64,000 bases of DNA, taken from NCBI GenBank assembly GCA_963695405.1, contig CAVOGJ010000015.1, positions 744,001-808,000 on the forward strand, given 5' to 3'. How positions within the stretch are numbered: the first letter of the stretch is position 1; the number at the start of each line of letters is the position of its first letter. Source of the DNA: CAVOGJ01 sp963695405. Lineage in GTDB: Bacteria > Planctomycetota > Planctomycetia > Pirellulales > Pirellulaceae. Below, one piece after another: positions 36,283 to 45,658 of the stretch. The notes under the pieces were generated by a model, which had not been told where the DNA came from, made no database searches, and was given only the letters and a program-made list of their open reading frames with translations. The translations under genes were made by a program, and so were the position numbers.

Positions 36283-37851
36283 CTAGCTCAGGACCAATAA
36301 GACGTAAGCCGTGGCCAGTGCCAATTGGACGATCGCAAAGGGAGCCGCCGCTTGCACGAAACCCGCAAACGAGAGTGAAAGTTTATGACGGTGGATGATG
36401 GTGACCGCTACCAGGGTCGAGGCGGAACCGATGGGAGTCAGGTTGCCACCCAGGTTCGCGCCGAAAATGACGGCCCACCACAACGGCGAGGCGACTGTTT
36501 CGGCGGAATTAATCGGCGTGCCCAACCCAGCGAGGATCTTGGCCAGCATGGCAGCCAGCGGAATATTATCGGTCACACTGCTGAAGGCGGCGGAAGCGAT
36601 CAGAACGGCGGCCGTGCCCAGGGTGTCGCCCCACCCGATGACCTGCGCCAGTCCGGCTCCGATGGCCTGGAGTACCTGCGCGTGCTCCATCACGTTGATG
36701 ACTACGAACAGCGCCATAAAGAATCCGATCAGGTCCCAATCGATGGCTCGATAAAATTCATCGGCCTGACTCTTGTACCGTAGCAGCATAACTCCCGCGA
36801 ACGCCAACGCCACAAATCCCATTTCGAGATCACTGATCACAGGCAGTACCGATGTCGTGGCGATCGTGAGAATAAAGAGGACGAGCATGGCGGCGCCAAA
36901 CCAGAAAAATCCCCAACTCTCAATGCCATCGTTTTCGTCAAAGGCGGCGACGAGTTCGCGCGCTTCCGCTTTCTCGGCTGCCGTGCGGAGCGGATAGATT
37001 TTGAACAGCCGCACCGCCATGGCCAGCGTAACGAGTGTCGCAATCACGACGTAGGGTGCCGCTCGATAGACGAACTCCAGGAAGCTGATGTTGGCCGCGG
37101 TGCCGACAATGATATTGGGCACGGAACTAATGAGTGTCAGTAGCCCGCCGATATTCGTCAGCAGCCCCTCTACCAGCAAGAATCCGAGCAATTGGTCGTC
37201 GCGTCCGAGTTTTCCGAGCGAAACTGCCGTGAGCGAACCGACAATGATCATCGCTGTCACGTTGTTGAGGACGGCCGAGAAGACGACCGTCATGACGCCG
37301 TACGAAACAAGCAGTTTGACGGGATCGCCACCGGAAGCCTTGGTGACTTTGAGCGCGATCCAGGTAAACAATCCCGATTTGCTGGTGATGTCCACGAACA
37401 GGCTCGAGCCGAGGATGATCGCGATGACACCCCAGTCCACGGCCGGTATATAGACCGGCATCATGATCCGCTCGCCGTCGACATGCACTTTCGGCGGTTC
37501 GTTATTGGGGACTCCCTTGACGTCGTCCCGCGGATTCAGGCGGGGACCCACCGCAGGAACCGTGATTTCGTGAGTTTCATGATCGTGATCGACGTATTCT
37601 GCCTGGAACGGATCATGTTCGGTGACGGCATGACTGCCGACGACGATCGGCTCGAATGGGAGCATTTCCCAATATCCGCCCAGGAAAAGACATACCAAGG
37701 CAAATGTACCCGCAATGACTGACTTCTTGGCGTGCAGCTTTTCCTCGAAAGCGAGGCACAAGATAAGGCCCACCAGGAGCAATGCGAAGACAATGGTCAC
37801 GCCGCGGGACACCTCGTGCGTGACGGCGATGATCGGGTAAAGGCTGGTCAT
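36283..37851 (-). CDS. SLC13/ArsB-NhaD-type ion transporter
   Basis: About 522 residues and 11-13 TM segments of the ion-transporter superfamily. Typical repeats are WGVIAIILGSSLFVDITSKS, SAVLNNVTAMIIVGSLTAV and the second-half copy AAFSSVTDNIPLAAMLAKIL, FGANLGGNLTPIGSASTLVA. The NNVTAM and TDNIPL/GGNLTPIGS motifs suggest NhaD/ArsB-like Na+/H+ antiport; anion or dicarboxylate transport is possible. A His/Asp-rich loop (HDPFQAEYVDHDHETHE) near residue 85-100 could bind metal ions. ATG 37851 (MTSLYP) is preferred. Confidence 0.82.
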   Translation of the reverse strand: MTSLYPIIAVTHEVSRGVTIVFALLLVGLILCLAFEEKLHAKKSVIAGTFALVCLFLGGYWEMLPFEPIVVGSHAVTEHDPFQAEYVDHDHETHEITVPAVGPRLNPRDDVKGVPNNEPPKVHVDGERIMMPVYIPAVDWGVIAIILGSSLFVDITSKSGLFTWIALKVTKASGGDPVKLLVSYGVMTVVFSAVLNNVTAMIIVGSLTAVSLGKLGRDDQLLGFLLVEGLLTNIGGLLTLISSVPNIIVGTAANISFLEFVYRAAPYVVIATLVTLAMAVRLFKIYPLRTAAEKAEARELVAAFDENDGIESWGFFWFGAAMLVLFILTIATTSVLPVISDLEMGFVALAFAGVMLLRYKSQADEFYRAIDWDLIGFFMALFVVINVMEHAQVLQAIGAGLAQVIGWGDTLGTAAVLIASAAFSSVTDNIPLAAMLAKILAGLGTPINSAETVASPLWWAVIFGANLGGNLTPIGSASTLVAVTIIHRHKLSLSFAGFVQAAAPFAIVQLALATAYVLLVLS

Positions 37852-38003
37852 GGTGGGGTCCCGCACGGTTGTGGATGAGCGGCGGCAGCGGAAAACAAGT
37901 CGCTGACCGTTTCGCGATCCGCCGCGTCGTCAGGCGGTAGGTTCAACCGGTTGTTGTCGGTTAGGTGTCGATGGGTGCAGGCGTGGCTGGGTTTTTACGC
38001 GCG

Positions 38004-38191
38004 GAATCGCGGAGCGATCCGCGACAGGGGTAACAGGGGTTTAAGGGTCGGATCGCGGAGCGATCCGCGACATTGGTTTACGGTCGGGATCGCGGAGCGA
38101 TCCGCAACAGGGTTTTAAGGGGTTTAAGGGTCGGATCGCGGAGCGATCCGCGACACTGGTTTACGGACGGGATCGCGGAGCGATCCGCAAC
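38004..38191. repeat. Five palindromic repeats in two spacing classes (REP-like)
   Basis: Core GGATCGCGGAGCGATCC (7-bp arms, 3-bp loop) followed by GCGAC or GCAAC. Copies start at 38004 (variant GAATCGC), 38050, 38087, 38133 and 38170. Spacing alternates 46, 37, 46, 37, so the last four form two nearly identical 83-bp units. It lies between the start of the transporter gene and the end of the universal stress gene. It resembles extragenic palindromic repeats; spacers are unequal and repeated, so it is not CRISPR. Confidence 0.9.
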
Positions 38192-38196
38192 ATTGG

Positions 38197-39051
38197 TTAA
38201 AGGAGTAGCATCGGCGTATTTCGCAATTCGACGGCTAAGGGGTAGGCGAGCCCATGCATCGCCAGTTGATCTTCATCCTTGGTATTCATCACCAGCAGAT
38301 CCACACGATGCTGCTCGACAAACGACCGGTAATCGCGCAGATGATTTCCGGTCGCGACGATGGGTTGTACCTTCAGGTCAAGGCCGAGGGTCTGCAAGAT
38401 ATCGACAATGGATTGAATGTAGTCCTTCGGTTCCTTTAACAATTGGTCGCGTAGCGCCTGTTCGGCGGTGGCTGTATTCAGGCTTGGTATCTTGGAAATG
38501 ATTTCCACAAAACGACGATAACGCGCCTCATCCTCAATATGGGTCAGTCGCAACGTCCCGCCCGGCTGAGTTAAATGAACAGCCACACTTACCAATCGAT
38601 GATCCCCCGTCAGGTGGTCCGTGATCACCATCACCGAGTCGGTATTGTCGGGCACGTTCCGCTGCGGCATTTCGGGTCGAGGCAAGACGAGGACCGGAAC
38701 ATCGGTTGCTTGAGTCATTACGTCCAAGTAGGTGCCTAGCGAGTAGGGGTAGGCCGTGGCGGGCGTCTTCAGATTTCGATAGGTGCAGATCAAATCAGGA
38801 GTCGCATCCGCGATCCGGGCCACCAGTGCGTCAACCGAGGCATAATTATCCGCACCGCAAATCGTCCAGCTTGTTGTTCGAGGTGCCAGCACCTGACTGA
38901 GCAGCGTCTTGGCCTCGGCAGCGATCTCGTTCGAATCGGCTCGCGGTAGATCCGTGACCACGAGAATCTGGTCGAGTGTAAACGACTGGAGGGCAAAACG
39001 TTCCTTGTTGGCCGCCCGAAAAACGCTTTCGAATTGGTCAATATTCGTCAT
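38197..39051 (-). CDS. Universal stress protein (UspA-like)
   Basis: About 284 residues with two alpha/beta UspA-like halves. First half: ILVVTDLPRADSNEIAAEAK to VPVLVLPRPE; second half: SVMVITDHLTGDHRLVSVAV to VDLLVMNTKDEDQLAMHGLA, AVELRNTPMLLL. The GxxG-x9-G[S/T] nucleotide motif is not clear, so ATP binding is uncertain. ATG 39051 is chosen; a TTG at 39060 is an alternative. The end touches the palindromic repeat cluster. Confidence 0.75.
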   Translation of the reverse strand: MTNIDQFESVFRAANKERFALQSFTLDQILVVTDLPRADSNEIAAEAKTLLSQVLAPRTTSWTICGADNYASVDALVARIADATPDLICTYRNLKTPATAYPYSLGTYLDVMTQATDVPVLVLPRPEMPQRNVPDNTDSVMVITDHLTGDHRLVSVAVHLTQPGGTLRLTHIEDEARYRRFVEIISKIPSLNTATAEQALRDQLLKEPKDYIQSIVDILQTLGLDLKVQPIVATGNHLRDYRSFVEQHRVDLLVMNTKDEDQLAMHGLAYPLAVELRNTPMLLL

Positions 39052-39272
39052 GGCAGACAATCAGGGCACCGACGCGGGAATCAAGGGGCGAATCGTAGGT
39101 CAAACATAACAGGCTCGTTGCGCGCTGCCGAGAGTGATCAGGAAAGGCGGCCTGAACAGCACAGATGTTCGCTGGCTTGCCCCCATCTCCGGAAGACAGC
39201 GGACTGCGAATTTCTTAGAATAGGGAATTGGAGAACCGTAGTCCCTTTGCAAAAACGAGAAGAGAAGCCGCT

Positions 39273-41999
39273 ATGAAAGTCACCGCAACGAAACACGATC
39301 CGTTCTCAGCACGGGATACGTTTGCATCGGGCAGCGGGCCGCTGGGAATCTATCGACTCTCGCGACTCGAAGACCAGGGACTTGGAAACATCGCCGCCCT
39401 TCCCTACTCGATTCGAAATCTGTTGGAAGCCGTATTGCGGACCTGCGATGGTTATGTGGTCACCGAAGACGATGTCCGCAGCCTGGCGGCCTGGAACGCG
39501 GCGGCACCCGCGAAGGCCGAAATCCCCTTCATGCCGGCTCGAGTTGTGCTGCAAGATTTCACCGGCGTACCGGCGGTCGTGGATTTGGCGGCGATGCGGA
39601 ACGCCATGCAGCGATTGGGCGGCGATCCTAAAATGATCAATCCGCTCATCCCCGTCGATCTCGTGATTGACCATTCGGTGCAAGTCGATCGGTTTGGCTC
39701 GAGTGACGCGTTGCAATGGAATGTGGACTTGGAATTCAGCCGGAACAAGGAACGTTATGAGTTCCTCCGCTGGGGTCAGCAGGCGTTCGATAATTTTCGC
39801 GCGGTCCCGCCGAACGTCGGTATCGTGCATCAAGTCAACCTCGAGTTTCTGGCGAAGGGTGTCTTTGTGCGGCAGGACTTTGCGGGGGACGTGGCCATTC
39901 CGGATACGCTCGTCGGCACCGATAGCCATACCACGATGATTAATGGTCTAGGGGTTGTTGGCTGGGGAGTCGGTGGTATTGAGGCGGAAGCGGTGATGCT
40001 CGGTCAACCACTGTACATGCTGATGCCCGAGGTCGTTGGATTCGAACTGACGGGCCGTTTGGCGCCGGGTGCCACCGCGACCGACTTGGTGCTGACGGCG
40101 ACTGAAATCCTGCGGCGACAAGGGGTCGTTGGCAAGTTTGTCGAGTTCTATGGTCCGGGCGTCTCCAGTATGACCTTGGCCGATCGAGCGACGATCGCCA
40201 ACATGGCCCCGGAGTATGGAGCCACGATGGGTTATTTTCCAGTCGATGTCGAGACGCTGAATTACCTGCGACGGACAGGTCGTACTGAGGCCGAAGTATC
40301 GCTCGTAGAACGCTACACGAAAGAGCAAGGGACATTCCGCACGGATGAGTCGCCAGTTCCCACGTACACGGCGAACATGTCGCTCGATCTGAGCGTGGTG
40401 GAACCGTCGCTCGCCGGTCCCAAACGGCCGCAAGACAGGGTGCCACTTTCGCAGATGAAAGACAGTTTTTCGCGCAGTCTCGTGGCACCCGTTGCCGAGC
40501 GCGGGTTTGCGCTCTCGCCCGCCGCATTGCATCGCACGGCCGGGGTGAGCAATGGTCAAGCGACTGAAATCACCCACGGAGCGGTCGTAATTGCTGCGAT
40601 CACCAGCTGCACCAACACGAGCAATCCCTCGGTCATGGTCGCTGCGGGACTGTTGGCGAAGAAGGCGGTGGCACGCGGCCTGAAGGTGCCGCACTACGTG
40701 AAAACGAGTCTCGCGCCGGGTTCCCGGGTGGTGACGGATTACCTGGACAAAGCAGGTTTGACACCGGCGCTAAACGCCCTGGGGTTCAATACGGTCGGCT
40801 ATGGTTGTACGACTTGCATTGGCAACAGCGGCCCCCTGCCGGAACCCGTGGCCCAGGCGGTACGGGAAGGCGAGCTGGTGGCCTCTGCGGTTCTGAGCGG
40901 CAACCGTAACTTTGAAGGCCGCGTCAATCCACTTGTGCAGGCGAACTACCTCGCAAGCCCGCCGTTAGTCGTGGCTTACGCGCTGGCTGGATCCACCTCA
41001 GTCGACCTCCTCCATGATCCGCTGGGCACCGATCCAGATGGTCAGCCGGTGTTTCTCAAGGACATCTGGCCTACCCACGAAGAGGTAGCACAGGTGATTG
41101 GGACAAGCGTGACGGCCGAAATGTTTCAACAACAGTACGGGCGCGCGTTTGATTCCAACGAAAAATGGAACGCCATTAAAACATCGACCGGTGACCTCTA
41201 CGATTGGAATTCGGCAAGTACCTACATCCAGGAGCCGCCGTTCCTGGTGGGTGTTGGGCGGACTCCGGACGCCATCGCAGAAATCAAGGGCGCCCGTGTT
41301 CTCTGCCTGTTGGGAGATTCGGTGACCACGGACCACATTTCTCCCGCAGGGTCGATTGCCAAGGATAGCCCTGCAGGCCGCTATCTGCTTGAGCACGGCG
41401 TCGACCAACGTGATTTTAACAGCTACGGTTCCCGGCGAGGCAACGATCGCGTCATGCACCGCGGGACCTTTGCGAATATTCGTATTCGCAATCAGATGGC
41501 TCCCGGCACGGAGGGCGGTTGGACCAGGCATTTGCCGGACGGCGAGCAAATGACGATCTACGACGCGGCGGAGAAGTATCGAGAGGAAGGCGTGCCGCTG
41601 GTGGTGCTGGCGGGGGCGGAATACGGGACTGGCAGCAGTCGCGATTGGGCCGCCAAGGGAACGCTCTTGCTGGGTGTGCGGGCGGTCATCGCTAAAAGTT
41701 ACGAGCGAATTCACCGCAGCAATCTCGTCGGGATGGGTGTGCTGCCGTTGGAATTTCCCGAGGGGCAAACCTGGCAGTCACTCGGGCTGACCGGCGAGGA
41801 AACGTTTGACATTGCCGTATCCGATGCGCTGGAGCCGCGCGGGACCGTGCTGGTCAAGGCCACGACTTCCGCTGGCCACGCTCACGAATTCGCAGCGATT
41901 GTGCGCATCGATTCGCCCGTCGAAATGGACTACTATCGAAACGGTGGCATCCTGCAGACGGTGTTGAGAAGGTTGCTGAACGAAGGCGAGGTTGCCTAG
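39273..41999 (+). CDS. acnA: Aconitate hydratase A
   Basis: A 908-residue TCA-cycle enzyme converting citrate to isocitrate through a [4Fe-4S] cluster. Cluster cysteines: AITSCTNTSNPSVMVAAGL and VGYGCTTCIGNSGPLPEP. Substrate and swivel-domain motifs: TLVGTDSHTTMINGLGVVGW, LLGDSVTTDHISPAGSIAKD, VLAGAEYGTGSSRDWAAKGT, AVIAKSYERIHRSNLVGMGV. Length matches AcnA/IRP-type. ATG 39273 (MKVTATKHDPF) follows AGAGAAG. The stop shares one base with the GTG of the ABC ATPase gene. Confidence 0.97.
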   Translation: MKVTATKHDPFSARDTFASGSGPLGIYRLSRLEDQGLGNIAALPYSIRNLLEAVLRTCDGYVVTEDDVRSLAAWNAAAPAKAEIPFMPARVVLQDFTGVPAVVDLAAMRNAMQRLGGDPKMINPLIPVDLVIDHSVQVDRFGSSDALQWNVDLEFSRNKERYEFLRWGQQAFDNFRAVPPNVGIVHQVNLEFLAKGVFVRQDFAGDVAIPDTLVGTDSHTTMINGLGVVGWGVGGIEAEAVMLGQPLYMLMPEVVGFELTGRLAPGATATDLVLTATEILRRQGVVGKFVEFYGPGVSSMTLADRATIANMAPEYGATMGYFPVDVETLNYLRRTGRTEAEVSLVERYTKEQGTFRTDESPVPTYTANMSLDLSVVEPSLAGPKRPQDRVPLSQMKDSFSRSLVAPVAERGFALSPAALHRTAGVSNGQATEITHGAVVIAAITSCTNTSNPSVMVAAGLLAKKAVARGLKVPHYVKTSLAPGSRVVTDYLDKAGLTPALNALGFNTVGYGCTTCIGNSGPLPEPVAQAVREGELVASAVLSGNRNFEGRVNPLVQANYLASPPLVVAYALAGSTSVDLLHDPLGTDPDGQPVFLKDIWPTHEEVAQVIGTSVTAEMFQQQYGRAFDSNEKWNAIKTSTGDLYDWNSASTYIQEPPFLVGVGRTPDAIAEIKGARVLCLLGDSVTTDHISPAGSIAKDSPAGRYLLEHGVDQRDFNSYGSRRGNDRVMHRGTFANIRIRNQMAPGTEGGWTRHLPDGEQMTIYDAAEKYREEGVPLVVLAGAEYGTGSSRDWAAKGTLLLGVRAVIAKSYERIHRSNLVGMGVLPLEFPEGQTWQSLGLTGEETFDIAVSDALEPRGTVLVKATTSAGHAHEFAAIVRIDSPVEMDYYRNGGILQTVLRRLLNEGEVA

Positions 42000-42946
42000 T
42001 GATTACGTCGTCACCGGTGATCTCCGTTCAATCGCTAGAAAAGCAATATCGTCGTGGGCTATTTGGGGGTGGTATCCGCGCGGTGGATGGCGTGTCATTT
42101 GACGTCCATCCGGGCGAGATTTTTGCGTTGCTCGGTCCCAACGGGGCCGGCAAGACGACGCTAATCAAGGTGTTGCTGGGTATTATTCGACGCAGTGGTG
42201 GCAAGGCCGAGATGCTGGGGTACCCGGCGGGTGATCGACGTGGCCGAGCGCGGGTCGGGTACTTGCCGGAGCACCTGCAGATTCCACGACATCAATCTGC
42301 CCGCACTGCTCTGGAATTCTATGGGCAGCTGAGCGGATTGAGCGTCGCTGAGGTTCGCAAGAAGCGGGACGAACTACTCGGCCGGGTCGGGCTGGCTGGA
42401 CGGGATCGGGAATCGGTCAAACGATTTTCCAAGGGCATGCTACAGCGACTGGGGTTGGCGCAGGCCCTGCTCCACGACCCGGAACTTCTTATCCTCGACG
42501 AACCGACCGACGGTCTCGACCCGATTGGTCGCTCGCAGGTCCGCGTCATACTGCAGCAATTGCGCGATGAAGGAAGGACCGTGTTTCTCAACAGCCACCT
42601 GCTCCAGGAAGTCGAATTGATCTGCGATCGAGTCGCCATCATGGACAAGGGCCAGTTGCGGTTCGTCGGGACCATCGGCGACATCACTCCGTCGGGAGAA
42701 GGAGACCTCCGGCTGGTCGTTACAGGCTCGGTATCCGCCATCCAGACAGCGGTGGCCGGTTGGCAGCCGGCTGCGGATTGGCGCGAAGGTCAGCCTCACA
42801 AGCTGATCGTGTCATTGCCATCCCAGGAAGCGGCGGACGCACTCGTAGATCGTCTACGTGCCGCGAATGTGAGTCTCTTGGAGTTAGCCTGGCGTGGCCG
42901 CTCGCTGGAGGGGGCGTTCCTCAAGCTGGTGGGAGCAAGTGCGTGA
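41999..42946 (+). CDS. ABC-2 type exporter ATP-binding protein
   Basis: 315 residues. Walker A FALLGPNGAGKTTLIKVLLG, Q-loop near VGYLPEHLQ, signature FSKGMLQRLGLAQALL, Walker B ELLILDEPTDGLDP, H-loop TVFLNSHLLQEVELICDRVA, then a C-terminal regulatory extension. It resembles NatA/CcmA-like exporters. It begins with GTG overlapping the aconitase stop, and its permease follows at 43090. Substrate unknown. Confidence 0.93.
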   Translation: MITSSPVISVQSLEKQYRRGLFGGGIRAVDGVSFDVHPGEIFALLGPNGAGKTTLIKVLLGIIRRSGGKAEMLGYPAGDRRGRARVGYLPEHLQIPRHQSARTALEFYGQLSGLSVAEVRKKRDELLGRVGLAGRDRESVKRFSKGMLQRLGLAQALLHDPELLILDEPTDGLDPIGRSQVRVILQQLRDEGRTVFLNSHLLQEVELICDRVAIMDKGQLRFVGTIGDITPSGEGDLRLVVTGSVSAIQTAVAGWQPAADWREGQPHKLIVSLPSQEAADALVDRLRAANVSLLELAWRGRSLEGAFLKLVGASA

Positions 42947-43089
42947 CCGCTCCTCCCAGTTCAGCAATCACGTTCCGTTTCGTCCCGAGTCCCCAGGGAA
43001 GAAACGAATCATCGCACGAGCGAAACATGCGGACACGCCCTCCGGTTTTTCGCTCGTGAATTCTCGCTTCTAGAAAGTCCTTGCTTACG

Positions 43090-45369
43090 ATGCGTCCCTA
43101 CCTCGCCATCATTGTCGATTCGTTTCGCGAAGCTCTCTATTCGCGTGTTCTCTGGATCTTATTGGGGCTGATCACGCTCTTGTTGATCGCCTTGATGCCA
43201 CTCGGCGTCTCTTTTCCCGTGACGACCGCTCTCAATGGACGGGATATTCGTGAGCTGTCGGGATTCGGCGAACGTTTGCTGAGCGGAAGCAGTGACGACG
43301 AGTTTCCGACACGAAAGGTCGTATGGAGTCGATTGAGCCCGGAATTGCAGGCGAGGCTTAAGGAATGGAATGCAGCAACGGAACGAAGCGGCCCCGAGCG
43401 ATTTGCTTTGCAACGCGATCTCGTCTCGGAACTCAACTCGCTGATCGAGGACGTCGAACTGTTTTCGCCCTCAGACCTCCAGCAGCTGCGGTTGGGGCGT
43501 GAGGGTGCCGATTTGCTTGACCGGCGTGAGAAGTTGACCATTACGGAACAACAGCGACTGAATCGGCTGAGCTCTCGAGGCAAGCTATCGACGTGACCTG
43601 GCGAAGGGTGCCAAGGAGTCAGCTCAATTCTATTACTTCGGCTACGACGTGGGGCCGCGGGCGCCATTCGACGAGAAGTCTCTGGCGGATCTGATCAAAC
43701 TGATTGTGGCGGGGACCACCAATTTCGTCGGGGCCACGATCGGAGTATTTGTCGCCATCCTGGTGACGGCCTCCATTATCCCGAATATGTTTGATGCGGG
43801 CTCTGTCAACTTGCTATTCAGCAAGCCCATCAGCCGGCCGCTGATGTACTTGTCCAAGTTTCTTGGTGGCTGTGCATTTGTGTTGATCAACGCAACCTAC
43901 TTGATTGTGGGTCTCTGGCTGATTGTCGGCTGGCGTTTTGGTGTTTGGCACGAACGCTTCCTCTACGCGATCCCCGTGCTGATGTTCTTGTTCGCTGTCT
44001 ACTATTCGGTTTCTGCATTCGCGGGGCTCATCTGGCGGAATACGATCATGTGTGTCGTCGCCTCGATTCTGTTTTGGCTGATCTGCTTTACGGTCGGGCA
44101 GGTCCATGACATCATGGAGCTGCTGATCAATCAACCGCGCCGCGTCGTGAAAATCACGGATGTAGGCGATTCGATCTTAACAGTTTCGGAGAGCGGCGGT
44201 GTTGCCGCCTGGACCGAAGATGCGCGGAATTGGCAACCGGTCTTCGCCTCGGAACAGACCGGCGGGGCGCCAGCATTCGCACGACAAAATCGGTTGTTGG
44301 GTCCAGTTTTCGATCCGGTGGAAGCACGCATTTTGGCCATCGATCGGCGCGGGCCCGTTCGCAGATCCTGGTCGGATACGAGTCGAGGGAGTGGATGCGC
44401 GAGTCGATCGACACGGCACCCGCAGGCTCGATCGGCTTGATGCGATCGCCGGCGGGTGAGTTTTTTGTGCTGGCCCGCGACGGCATTTCGAAAATCGTCC
44501 CGGCCGAAAACGTGAAGAGCTTACCCATCAATATTTTCGGAATGCAGTACAACGTAGGACCGAAACGCGGCTCCTTGCGGCCTGCCGGACCGGCGGGATA
44601 CGAACAGGCCGCCGCCGCTGAATTTGCCACCATGAATCCCGTCGATGGCGCCATGTTTGTTTACGGAGACGGCCGCCTGCAACGACTGGCAACGCAGGGA
44701 GATGACGGTCGGTATGCCGTCGTGGCTGAACGTGAGTTGTTCGACACGCAGCGCGAGGCAGTCATGGCGGCTGCGGGTGAGACACTGGTGGTGGCGGACG
44801 AAGATGGCACGATTCATCAATTGTCGGCCAGATCACTAGAGACCATCGCTTCGCACCGTCCTTTCGGCGATTCGCCACCTCGCATGGTCCGCATGTCTGC
44901 CGAAGGAAATTATGTCGCTGTTGTTTTTCACAATCGTCAGATCTGGCTGTATGACCTCGCGTCCGAGCGCGATGTCTCCTCTCGATTATCCAATCAGGGC
45001 GATCTCACGACCGCGGAGATGACAGGGAGAGGTTCCATCCTGGTCGCAGATAAGATTGATCGTGTACGCGAATTCGAGCTGGCGAGTGGTAAGACGGTGG
45101 CAGTGTATTCCCCGAATCTGGATACGCTGGGCAAGGTCTTCCGCTGGTTAATCAGGCCGATCTATACGGTTTTTCCCAAGCCGGGTGAACTGAAGAAAAC
45201 GACGGCCTATTTACTAACCGATCGTGATTCTATTGAAACCAGCGATGGGGACTCGTTGACATCCCCGCGGGTGCCGCTCAACCCTTGGGTTCCGGTTCGC
45301 AGTAGCGCTATCTTTGCCGTCGTGATGCTCGGCCTGGCGTGCATTTACATCCAGTGGCAGGAATTTTGA
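43090..45369 (+). pseudogene. ABC-2 permease with propeller-like soluble domain, two frameshifts
   Basis: About 760 codons when joined. N-terminal TM (YSRVLWILLGLITLLLIALM), a long external loop, then several TM segments (GVFVAILVTASIIPNMF, FVLINATYLIVGLWLIVGW, FLFAVYYSVSAFAGLIW, ASILFWLICFTV) and, unusually, about 380 residues with repeated beta-propeller-like strands (SILTVSESGGVAAWTED, FVYGDGRLQRLATQGDDG, ETLVVADEDGTIHQLSARSL, QIWLYDLASERDVSS) before a last TM (SAIFAVVMLGLACIYIQW). Frame changes near 43590 and 44355 are each fixed by one base, so sequencing error is possible. Partner of the ATPase at 41999. Confidence 0.78.
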
Positions 45370-45658
45370 CCGCCTGGGCCCCTCAAAGTCTGCGCAACTG
45401 TCACGACCGGCTCGTCGGGTCTGTCTTCGCGCAGCTGCACGCGTGGAACGATCGCGGAAATACGTTCAATCGTGACAGCATTCCATGATGGCACGAATGG
45501 TTCAATAGGAATGTCCGCCGCGACTCTCGCACTCGGGGCAATGCGTCCGATGATGGGGACAGTCGCAGACCGTGGCTGATGACGAGCGACCGGATGAGGG
45601 GTAGCCAGATGCCCCATCGACGCTTGTCAGCGGATTGACCGAGGAAACGAGAACTGCC

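Noticed and set aside
38004..38191. Possible CRISPR array
   Set aside because: Repeats are palindromic 17-22 bp with spacers of two alternating lengths that are themselves repeated; no cas genes.
39940..40694. Large minus-strand open frames inside aconitase
   Set aside because: High-GC shadow frames with no family signature; the plus-strand gene is certain.
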